A DNA stretch of 22,760 nucleotides from positions 1 to 22,760 of the forward strand of contig JAAZMQ010000364.1 of assembly GCA_012798745.1 (NCBI GenBank), in the 5' to 3' direction. A program made the translations under genes and the position numbers. Below the pieces are notes generated by a model. It made no database searches, was not told the origin of the DNA, and was given only the letters and a program-made list of their open reading frames with translations. The stretch's first letter is position 1. The number at the start of each line of letters is the position of its first letter. This document shows positions 9,801 through 16,113 of this stretch, piece by piece. Source of the stretch: Bacteroidales bacterium (GTDB lineage: Bacteria > Bacteroidota > Bacteroidia > Bacteroidales > Dysgonomonadaceae).

Positions 9801-11047
9801 TGGGGAATATTTACTTTTTCCCAATTATCATCAACGACAAAGGTGTCGTACTCATTGCTATTTTCACTTGAAGCAACTGTGTACCAATCGTTGTTCAGCG
9901 AAATAATTTCACGCTTGCCTTTTTGATCCGGTTCGGGAAAACGAACCTTCGATCTTCCCATAGATTTGGAAACAGCCAAGGCAATACCACGTTGGTCATG
10001 CTCATTCACTGCACAATAAAAATGATAAACTATCCCATCATGTTTTATGACAGACGATTTGTGAGCAAACAAATTATCGTAATCTTTGGAGGGAACGATA
10101 AGATCGTCGCCGTTCCAATCGGTCCAGTTAACCAAATCATAAGAACAGGCAAAAGTGTTAAACGCTTTATATCTTCTCGATGAGTGAAAAGCTCCAAAAT
10201 AGAACATCACATATACATCGTCGATTTTCTGGATATGGGCATCGCCTGTGATTCCCTCTTCGTGAGAAAAAACAGGATTATGCTCATATCGCTTCCAATG
10301 CACCATATCATCCGACAAAGCGATACCTATTCTCTCAGCCTTTACTTTTGTTTCCGGATGAATCCCCGCCGCATTATAAAACATGACAAAAGGCTTACCC
10401 AATGTTTTGCTCCTATCCCAAAACACGCTGCTCTTATACTGGGTAATCTTCTCAAACCATTGCGCATCCTTATCGTCCGGCGAAAGGATCGGTTTATTCA
10501 AACTTTCCCATTCATGAGGTTGGGAAGGGTCCTTTTCAGTAAAAGCCAATCCGATTTTCAAAGGCGTAGATTCGTAGCCCGGTTTGTTACCACCAATGTA
10601 TGTCATCCAATATTTATTCTTAAAGGTGTTGAGGGTATAACTGCCTCCCCAGGTATTTTCTTCCAGTGCAACAAAACCACCCCGTTGATTTTTATCCCAA
10701 CCTTCTTCACGAAAAGAAAGAACTTTTCCCAAGGTTTTCCATTGCAGCAAATCATCGCTCTCGGCCAACCATGTTTCATATCCTCTTCCGTCTTTCCCCG
10801 ATTTGCCGTCATAAAGCAGATAAGTCATATACCATTTATCGCCTTGACGAAATACCGATGGGCAATCCACCTTATAATTATTGGTGGTCGGAGCAACGAC
10901 CAAACCATATTTGTAAGGTGTTTTGATTTCTTCGTAGATCTCTTCCATTTTGGATTGCGGAACCGTGGCTTGTGCAGACAAAAAACCACAAATCGCAGAA
11001 AACCAAATAACAAATATTACTCTTAAATGTATTTTTCCTTTATTCAT
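6836..11047 (-). CDS. Multimodular secreted enzyme: GH43-like beta-propeller + GH2 + malectin-like + C-terminal CBM
   Basis: A 1403-residue protein with a signal peptide (cleavage near SAQA, residues 24-27). Residues about 45-370 resemble a five-bladed GH43/GH117-type beta-propeller: VDCPSVF (D61 as candidate base), repeated aromatic W/F-Y-M-x-Y strands, GDAHIQ (D269) and SDDMVHWKRY. Residues about 380-1040 form a GH2 enzyme: sugar-binding domain (to 545), Ig-like domain, and TIM barrel with acid/base E780 in WGLQNES and likely nucleophile E848 in NGEYGAW. Residues about 1065-1237 look like a malectin domain (RVNCGGDLYVD, then DGEYRVELYFVEPW). Residues about 1278-1403 look like a CBM6/35-type beta-sandwich. 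The two catalytic modules may remove successive sugars from one side chain. Its ATG overlaps the stop of the upstream corrinoid-activation gene by 8 bases. Module limits are approximate and both substrates are unknown. Confidence 0.85.
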   Translation of the reverse strand: MNKGKIHLRVIFVIWFSAICGFLSAQATVPQSKMEEIYEEIKTPYKYGLVVAPTTNNYKVDCPSVFRQGDKWYMTYLLYDGKSGKDGRGYETWLAESDDLLQWKTLGKVLSFREEGWDKNQRGGFVALEENTWGGSYTLNTFKNKYWMTYIGGNKPGYESTPLKIGLAFTEKDPSQPHEWESLNKPILSPDDKDAQWFEKITQYKSSVFWDRSKTLGKPFVMFYNAAGIHPETKVKAERIGIALSDDMVHWKRYEHNPVFSHEEGITGDAHIQKIDDVYVMFYFGAFHSSRRYKAFNTFACSYDLVNWTDWNGDDLIVPSKDYDNLFAHKSSVIKHDGIVYHFYCAVNEHDQRGIALAVSKSMGRSKVRFPEPDQKGKREIISLNNDWYTVASSENSNEYDTFVVDDNWEKVNIPHNWDDYSGYRQLTHGNKHGNAWYKKTFFLPDYDVNKRFFVRFDGVGTYATVFINGKNLGRHLGGRTTFTIDVTDAIKRGTENVITVKAEHPSFITDMPWVCGGCSSEWGFSEGSQPFGIFRPVTLEITDNIRIEPFGVHIWNTDTSYLHIETEIKNYSTTPETFELVSKLNDDNGIAVFRLSDTITLQPGEITIVKQISPEIKHPHLWSSDNPYLYQLATLIKRDGKTTDELTTPCGVRTVSWPLHRKDNDPTFRLNGEKVFLNGICEYEHLFGQSHAFSEEQILSRVRQIKDAGFNAFRDAHQPHNLLYQHYWDKTGILWWPQFSAHIWYDTPEFRNNFKKLLCQWVKERRNSPSVIMWGLQNESVLPKEFAEECVEIIREMDPTACDQRIITTCNGGEGTDWNVPQNWSGTYGGDPDKYADELKKQLLNGEYGAWRSIDLHSEGDFAPQGIWSEEKMCLLLEKKIRLAESVKDSCCGHFLWLFNSHDNPGRKQPDEGYRIIDKIGPVNYKGLLTSWGEPVDAYYMYRANYVSSKKDPMVYIASHTWPDRWETPGMKSGIRVYSNCDEVELFNDVQSESLGRLGKGPIGTHFEWNNVNIKYNVLHVVGYVDGKPVAEDCIVLDHLPRSPNFDRFYQDLKPLLMSHEEYQYIYRVNCGGDLYVDHYGQRWEADRAKKEGLIWGSISWTDDYEEIIPYQASQRYTNTPIKGTKDWDLFGTFRYGRHKLSYEFPLPDGEYRVELYFVEPWYGTGGNVDCEGYRIFDVAINDSVYIDDLDIWAEAGHNVAFKQVILAKVEGGSMKISFPEVKAGQAVISAIAIGTKNNDIQPQIPTSSIDWSWKNIEKVVKTPLEVLPEGKETRPTTIYRAEQAKVNGRYKEKIVKDQTFIVFLDNEQGSIEWDISVGVANKYVLRFDFMNINDHPIDIKIKITDSDGIVHKEDTITFPVANEKRRTLSTDTGGYINAGHYKVQLSSENMNGLWLGDLTVQ
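11040..11047 (-). other. 8-base stop/start overlap joining the corrinoid-activation gene to the glycosidase gene
   Basis: On the minus strand the sequence reads ATGAATAA. It holds the ATG of the 1403-residue glycosidase and the in-frame TAA of the MetH-activation-domain gene in another frame. Such overlaps usually mean translational coupling, so the two genes are almost certainly on one transcript. Confidence 0.9.
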
Positions 11048-11741
11048 GAATTATTTTTCTATAAATGCACGTTTGATTATTACACATTTCACATCCGTAT
11101 TTATATCTTCTCAGATTTTCACCAATTCCGATAATGCCACTCACCGATTTTACCGGTAACATCAGACACGTTTCGCTAAGAGTTACACGCGTCGGATTAT
11201 CCCCTATCAATGAAAACAATATCTTCTGATCCGATACATCCCAATTACAGTAACCCGGACTATAACGATTGCTTATTTTCAATCCTTCTTTATCCATCGA
11301 TTCCGCGAGATTGTGCCAGATGATATTCATCGCCTTTTCTACTGTCAACGAACCAATTGCATCCACAAGGTATGACTCCATCCAACTACCTTCATGATTC
11401 AATTTCCGGGTTATATTAGAAAAATCGGGACCTGCCGTACAAAGAAAAAGCGCTATATATGAAGCCTCTTCCAAACATTTTGAAATTTGCTTACCGACAT
11501 GTAAGGTAAAATCATCAATTTTTATTACTCCTTCTGTCGGCAATACCGGTTCATTTTTTTTTATGACATACCCTCCACAAATACCTTGCAAATTATCTAA
11601 TTTCTTAAGAACGTTTTCTGTAAAAACTACCGCGGGATGTTCCTTGTCCAATCCTGTCGATTGAACATACTTGAGAACCTCATTCATCGTTGGGGCTACT
11701 TCACGGAAAGAAAACCGAAAATATTGGAATGAACCGATCAT
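11040..11741 (-). CDS. Stand-alone MetH activation-domain protein (corrinoid reactivation candidate)
   Basis: A 233-residue soluble protein matching the B12-dependent methionine synthase activation domain, here without the rest of MetH. In MetH this domain binds S-adenosylmethionine and supports reductive methylation of oxidised cob(II)alamin. Visible signatures are RYSPGYCNWDVSDQ (residues 159-172, with the conserved R-x-x-P-G-Y), LSETCLMLPVKSVSGIIG (188-205), and a C-terminal cysteine cluster C217-x2-C220-x4-C225-x-Y-R. The cluster could bind a metal or an iron-sulfur centre, or act as a redox thiol group; which one is not evident. The ATG at 11741 follows the TAG of the upstream methyltransferase with no gap. 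M19 is an alternative start. In this operon it most likely keeps the neighbouring corrinoid protein in the active Co(I) state, in place of a RACE/RamA-type ATPase, none of which is seen here. Confidence 0.83.
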   Translation of the reverse strand: MIGSFQYFRFSFREVAPTMNEVLKYVQSTGLDKEHPAVVFTENVLKKLDNLQGICGGYVIKKNEPVLPTEGVIKIDDFTLHVGKQISKCLEEASYIALFLCTAGPDFSNITRKLNHEGSWMESYLVDAIGSLTVEKAMNIIWHNLAESMDKEGLKISNRYSPGYCNWDVSDQKILFSLIGDNPTRVTLSETCLMLPVKSVSGIIGIGENLRRYKYGCEMCNNQTCIYRKIIHE

Positions 11742-12722
11742 CTACTCTGCCCCATAATTTTTATCATTATATTTTTTCACAACTTCAAAAAAAGCGCGAA
11801 TATTTTCAAGAGGCGTACGAGGAGGAATATCGCAACCACTTGAAATTACAAAATTGGCATAATTTCTTGTCCGTTCCAGCAAATCGGCAGTAACTTCACG
11901 CACGGTATTCGGATCGGATTGTTTGAAAACACGAACCGGGTCTATATTTCCCATCACAATTTTATCGGAAGGGCAATCTTGCAACACCTCTACTATATCT
12001 ACAGTATTGCCGAAATGCAAAGCATTTGCCCCACTTGCAATCATAGCATAAGTACACTGACCCATATTGCCACAATTATGCAGAATAACAGTAAAATTAT
12101 CATCCTGAACAGTATTAACAATCTTTTTCACGAAATCCGACGAATAAACCATACAATCTTCATTAGATAACAAGCCGGCAGCAGGTTCAGCCATAATGAC
12201 TCCAACCGTGCCCGTTTTTTTCAACTCCATACAATATCGGATTAAAAATTCCGTACACTTCAACAGTAACAGTAGAACCGTTTCGGGTTCAGTGTACATT
12301 GAAATCATAATTTCCGACATACCGTACAATCTACCCGCAAGGGAAAAAGGACCTATACATCCCGAAAACACCGGTTTAGCCGTAATATTTTCTACAGCCA
12401 ATTTATTGGCTTTTAAAAATTCCTTCAAACGCCCTTGTCCTAAATCGGGAACAGACAACTTTTCTACATCAGCTGCACTTTTCAACAATCTGCCCTTAAC
12501 AGTAGGTATCTCATCTTCCGGCATACTGATTTCTGCACCAAAAGCTTCTGCTTCTACCGTTAAATCCATAATAGCTGTGCAGCCCATGGTGTCAAATTCA
12601 TCCGACACTGCCTTCATCGCTTCATACTGAATTTTTCCATCCGAAACAGCATCTTGAACCGTCTTCCCGATCAATTCAATTCCGGGATGAGTGATAAAGG
12701 GTAAAGCCAAACATTTTTTCAT
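11742..12722 (-). CDS. UroD-family zinc methyltransferase (MtaA/MtbA-like corrinoid methyltransferase)
   Basis: A 326-residue cytoplasmic protein of the uroporphyrinogen decarboxylase fold, in the MtaA/MtbA-type methyltransferase branch. Those enzymes move a methyl group from a methyl-corrinoid protein to a thiol held by zinc. The zinc pattern H-x-C-x(n)-C is present as H215-N-C217 and C297 (LHNCGNMG and ISSGCDIPP), with spacing close to that of the archaeal enzymes. Other family marks are the FSGCIGPFSLAGRL loop (119-131), MAEPAAGLLS (178-186) and MGNIDP (257-262). Heme-pathway UroD is unlikely because of the zinc triad and the neighbours. It lies 22 bases after the corrinoid gene and abuts the activation gene. 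Bacteroidota are not known to use coenzyme M, so the acceptor may be homocysteine, tetrahydrofolate or another thiol. Alternatively it could be the substrate-side enzyme. The family is sure, the role is inferred. Confidence 0.87.
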   Translation of the reverse strand: MKKCLALPFITHPGIELIGKTVQDAVSDGKIQYEAMKAVSDEFDTMGCTAIMDLTVEAEAFGAEISMPEDEIPTVKGRLLKSAADVEKLSVPDLGQGRLKEFLKANKLAVENITAKPVFSGCIGPFSLAGRLYGMSEIMISMYTEPETVLLLLLKCTEFLIRYCMELKKTGTVGVIMAEPAAGLLSNEDCMVYSSDFVKKIVNTVQDDNFTVILHNCGNMGQCTYAMIASGANALHFGNTVDIVEVLQDCPSDKIVMGNIDPVRVFKQSDPNTVREVTADLLERTRNYANFVISSGCDIPPRTPLENIRAFFEVVKKYNDKNYGAE

Positions 12723-12744
12723 TTTCTGTTTTCCTTTTCACATA

Positions 12745-13419
12745 TTATGAACGATATGTTGATTCCAACCATTTTATTCCTTCCAGGGGATTTTTCCCAT
12801 ATGCGTCTGCACCGATCGATGCAGCGAACTCTGCAGAAAGAGGTGCACCTCCAACGATGACTTTCGTTTTCGGAGAAACCGTTTTGATAGCTTCAATAAC
12901 AGGCTTGATATTGATCATGGTTGTGCTGAGCAATGCGGAAATGCCTACAGGAGAGCCGGGATACTCTTTTACCTTGTTTACAAACGTATCGATTTTTACG
13001 TCAACCCCTAGATCAATTACTTCCCAACCTGCTCCTTCGATCATCATTCCCACTAGATTTTTGCCGATATCATGCAAATCGCCAAAAACTGTTCCCAAAA
13101 TAAAAACGCCCTTGCGTTTTACGGAACCATCTGCAAAATAAGGTTTTAAATGTTTCATTGATACATTCATTGCTTTTGCCGACAATAACATTTGAGGAAC
13201 AAAAATCTTTTTTTCGGAAAATTTTTGCCCCACTTTATCCATCGCTGCAATAAGGGCTTCATTTAATATCTCATCAGGCGTTATTCCTGATTCAAGAGCC
13301 TGCCGGGTAATTTCATCTGCACCGGGCAATCCTTTCATTTGAGGTGGATAAGGCGATTCAAGATTGATTTTCCCGAATTCCACACATTCAAACAATTTAT
13401 TCAATAATTCCGATTTCAT
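12745..13419 (-). CDS. Corrinoid (B12-binding) methyl-carrier protein, MtaC/MtbC/MttC-like
   Basis: A 224-residue cytoplasmic protein with the two-part structure of corrinoid carrier proteins. An N-terminal helical cap domain covers about residues 35-95 (ALESGITPDEILNEALIAAM, then FVPQMLLSAKAMN). A Rossmann-type B12-binding domain covers about 102-220. The base-off cobalamin signature D-x-H-x-x-G is intact as D114, H116 and G119 in GDLHDIGKNLV, followed by SALLS (161-165) and VGGAPLS (189-195). H116 would be the lower cobalt ligand. The protein shuttles a methyl group between the substrate-side methyltransferase and the acceptor-side enzyme. It starts 14 bases after the symporter stop and precedes the UroD-family methyltransferase by 22 bases, the usual pairing in such systems. 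The N-terminal 30 residues, with a short proline-containing segment, are slightly unusual. The call is very secure; the substrate is set by the partners. Confidence 0.94.
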   Translation of the reverse strand: MKSELLNKLFECVEFGKINLESPYPPQMKGLPGADEITRQALESGITPDEILNEALIAAMDKVGQKFSEKKIFVPQMLLSAKAMNVSMKHLKPYFADGSVKRKGVFILGTVFGDLHDIGKNLVGMMIEGAGWEVIDLGVDVKIDTFVNKVKEYPGSPVGISALLSTTMINIKPVIEAIKTVSPKTKVIVGGAPLSAEFAASIGADAYGKNPLEGIKWLESTYRS

Positions 13420-13432
13420 TTAATTATTCAAC

Positions 13433-14992
13433 TCAATTAAATAGGACATACATCCCGATCATCACAACAATTAAAACACTCCAGGAAATTTTTACCGACT
13501 TATTCACTTTTACCGGTTTGTAACTCGGTATCGAAACAGACTCATCTGATTCCTTGCTAATTAAAGAAAACAGCCACACAAAAACCGACAACAAAACAAA
13601 GATAAGGAAAGAGACATATAAAAAATGGACACCATTAAAAATAAGATTAGTGTAGTACAGAATACCGATACCCAAGCTAAAAACCGTCCCCAATGAAAGT
13701 ACTAGATTTATGGCTTTGCGCGACGTCTTTCTCCACAATACGGCAAACAAGAAAGCTACCGACATAGGCGGCGCTATAAATCCTAAAACCGATTGAAAAA
13801 TATTGAAAAAACTCAACCCTTGAATAAAAGATATTCCAATGGCCAGAAAAATAGAGAAAAAAGTGCCTGCCAAAACCACCAACCGTCCTGTTTTTTTAAT
13901 TTCCTTTCTGTCAGCCTCAGGTTTATAACGTTTAACGTAAATATCCATCGTAAAAACCGTACTCAACGAATTAAGAGCCGAGCTAATGGTACTGATCAGA
14001 GCCGCCATCATCACAATAACTACCAAACCCAATAGTCCGGAAGGAAAAACTGTTTTTACCAATTTTAGATAAGCATCGGTCGAATTTGTCAAACCGGGAA
14101 GAAGAAGATATGCCAATATGCCAGGAAAAATGAAAAGAGGAATATCGATCAGTTTTAACCATGCCGTAAAATTTGCCCCTTTCTGTCCTTCTTCCAAACT
14201 CTTTGCGCCCAATACCGACTGTACCATTGATTGATCGGTACACCAAAACCAAATACCCATAACAGGATATCCCAAAAGAATAGCCAACCAAGGAAAATCC
14301 TTATCGCTCAAGGGTTGAAACAATTTCCAATAAGAAGAAGGTGTTGCCTCAAGCACTTTCCCTATCCCTCCTACCCTATGGACCGACATCACCACCAGTA
14401 AAATCGATACGCCGATCAATAAAAGCATTTGAAAGACATTGGTATAGGCTATCGTCTTTAAACCTCCAATCAAGACAAAAAATGCCGAAATCGTAACCAG
14501 AATAACGATGCAGCCCCACAAAGGAAAATCCAAAAGCTGAGCCATGAAAATTCCACCGGAAAACAAGGTTAATCCCAACCACGATATCAAAATCGTCAGA
14601 ATAGAATACCAGGCAATGTATCGTTGCGTGGTTTCACCAAAACGCTTTCCCATATATTCAGGAAGTGTGGTTACTTTTGCACCCAAATACCGAGGCGCAA
14701 AAACAAAAGCCAGCATCAAAATAAAAGGGAAAGCATACCAAGAAAAATTTCCTGCCACAATACCACTTTCATAGCCGCTGCTGGCATTAGCAATCAGCAT
14801 GGAAGGACCGACGTTAGTCCCCCACATCGTAAGTCCAATTGCAAACCACCCAAGCGATTTATTGGCAAGGAAAAGATCATCACTCTTGTTTTTTTTGGCG
14901 AAACCAGCCCAACAGGCAATGCCTATCAGAATACTCACATAAACAAAAATAACGACAACATCCGCAATAGATAAGTGAATCAAGTCTTCCAT
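13433..14992 (-). CDS. Sodium:solute symporter, SGLT-type (SSS family)
   Basis: A 519-residue integral inner-membrane protein with about 13-14 hydrophobic segments, in the sodium:solute symporter family and closest in motif to the sugar-transporting SGLT branch. Visible signatures are GWFAIGLTMWGTNVGPSM with SSGYESG (residues 48-77), the GGLKTIAYTNVFQ segment (176-188), and the family hallmark GIWFWCTDQSMVQSVLGAK (246-264). It would import a sugar or small glycoside with sodium ions. It is the only transporter in the window and sits between the two halves of the corrinoid methyltransferase set (UroD-like gene upstream, corrinoid protein downstream). This suggests that it imports the methylated substrate or an oligosaccharide that yields it. 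The start is the ATG at 14992. Family assignment is secure; the substrate is not known. Confidence 0.92.
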   Translation of the reverse strand: MEDLIHLSIADVVVIFVYVSILIGIACWAGFAKKNKSDDLFLANKSLGWFAIGLTMWGTNVGPSMLIANASSGYESGIVAGNFSWYAFPFILMLAFVFAPRYLGAKVTTLPEYMGKRFGETTQRYIAWYSILTILISWLGLTLFSGGIFMAQLLDFPLWGCIVILVTISAFFVLIGGLKTIAYTNVFQMLLLIGVSILLVVMSVHRVGGIGKVLEATPSSYWKLFQPLSDKDFPWLAILLGYPVMGIWFWCTDQSMVQSVLGAKSLEEGQKGANFTAWLKLIDIPLFIFPGILAYLLLPGLTNSTDAYLKLVKTVFPSGLLGLVVIVMMAALISTISSALNSLSTVFTMDIYVKRYKPEADRKEIKKTGRLVVLAGTFFSIFLAIGISFIQGLSFFNIFQSVLGFIAPPMSVAFLFAVLWRKTSRKAINLVLSLGTVFSLGIGILYYTNLIFNGVHFLYVSFLIFVLLSVFVWLFSLISKESDESVSIPSYKPVKVNKSVKISWSVLIVVMIGMYVLFN

Positions 14993-15036
14993 CCGGCTTT
15001 ATTTTGTTTCATCCAACTATTTTTTCGTGTATAAAA

Positions 15037-16110
15037 TCATCGGTACCGCTCCACAATTTTTAATGCTTTTTCTATGTCTTTTTCCGATTTAAAATCGACG
15101 TTAATATGTAATCCCTGATTCCCAATATTATCGATCAGAGGCGCTATCTCGTCCAATGTTACCCAGTTGATCATTACAGATTTCCCACTCGCAAGAATCC
15201 GCTTATACAAATCATACCATTGAGGGTTTCCTCCCTGAGGCTGACCATAACCCGGAGTCCATTGAACGGCCTTGAGGTTTTCGATTTCCAAAACAGCACC
15301 CAAATGACGAATAGCATCCACCCCATCCAAATGATAGAGAGTATAGTCTATGTTGTTGCATTGTTCACGTAAAAACGGCTGACAAAAAGTACGGTAGTCT
15401 TCTTCAGAAATCATAATAGACAAATCTGCCTGTAATTTTGTCACTTTTCCCGGTGCCCACAAAGAAAAATAACAGAATCCCATTTCCCCATCCACGTTGA
15501 TGATATCGTAAATCTCATCGAAAACCCTAAAATAAACCGTATTGATATCCTGCAATTGGCGCAGGGTTTCTTCGGGATTCATCACCAAATCCATAAGGAC
15601 ATTGTCCGATCCTTTAAGACTGGCCAGCACATCCAATCCTTCCACTAAATCGGGACAGCCAACCAAATATTTGCCCTGCGATTTCGCTTTACATGCATTC
15701 AACAGATCTTTGTGTAGTTTCCACCATTTGTTGTTTTCGTCGAAAACAATCCGACCGTCAAAATCGGGTTTTTCCCTTATCCAGATAGTATCCTCACGTG
15801 CCTCCAATTCAGCTCCGAGAATGGAGGCAAGAGAACCCGGTCCCAATTGTGTGTTGGCAATGGGAAGGATATCGGCAAGATAGGAATTTCTCGACATGGT
15901 ATAATGCAGGTAATCCGATCTCCATTCGGGATCAAACCAAAACTGATTCCAATCTTTGCAGGGGGGTGGCGGTGGAACATTTTCATAAGGATCGCCATCC
16001 TTCGGAATGTGTTCCCACATTGACAAAACAATCCCTTTGTGGTCCCACCAGTCCAGATAATGTTGCTTCGTCTCTTCAAAATTCAATTTCCAAGTTTGCA
16101 TACTTCTCAT
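15037..16110 (-). CDS. Divergent UroD-fold protein lacking the zinc cysteines (candidate substrate methyltransferase)
   Basis: A 357-residue cytoplasmic protein with no signal peptide. The C-terminal half aligns by eye with UroD/MtaA-type proteins: LQADLSIMISEEDYRTFCQP (226-245) matches the E-P-A-A-G-L-L-S-x-E-D segment of the operon's other methyltransferase, and YHLDGVDAIRHLGA (259-272) matches its LHNCGN region. The zinc pattern is changed: H260-x-D262 replaces H-x-C and no C-terminal cysteine is evident. It may therefore use different ligands, or bind the methylated substrate rather than a thiol. A proline run (46-50) lies in an N-terminal segment rich in tryptophan and tyrosine that could form a sugar- or aromatic-binding pocket. 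The gene lies 3 bases after the GH31 gene and 44 before the symporter. It best fits methyltransferase I of the corrinoid system, but no direct evidence shows catalysis. ATG at 16101 is an alternative start. Confidence 0.75.
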   Translation of the reverse strand: MRSMQTWKLNFEETKQHYLDWWDHKGIVLSMWEHIPKDGDPYENVPPPPPCKDWNQFWFDPEWRSDYLHYTMSRNSYLADILPIANTQLGPGSLASILGAELEAREDTIWIREKPDFDGRIVFDENNKWWKLHKDLLNACKAKSQGKYLVGCPDLVEGLDVLASLKGSDNVLMDLVMNPEETLRQLQDINTVYFRVFDEIYDIINVDGEMGFCYFSLWAPGKVTKLQADLSIMISEEDYRTFCQPFLREQCNNIDYTLYHLDGVDAIRHLGAVLEIENLKAVQWTPGYGQPQGGNPQWYDLYKRILASGKSVMINWVTLDEIAPLIDNIGNQGLHINVDFKSEKDIEKALKIVERYR

Positions 16111-16113
16111 TAT

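Noticed and set aside
10184..11026. Plus-strand open frame of 280 codons opposite the GH43-like module
   Set aside because: Antisense shadow of a strongly supported gene; rich in rare residue runs and lacking any domain signature.
11742..12722. Heme-pathway uroporphyrinogen decarboxylase (hemE)
   Set aside because: The zinc triad H-x-C...C and the neighbouring corrinoid carrier and activation genes fit a methyltransferase, not the heme enzyme.
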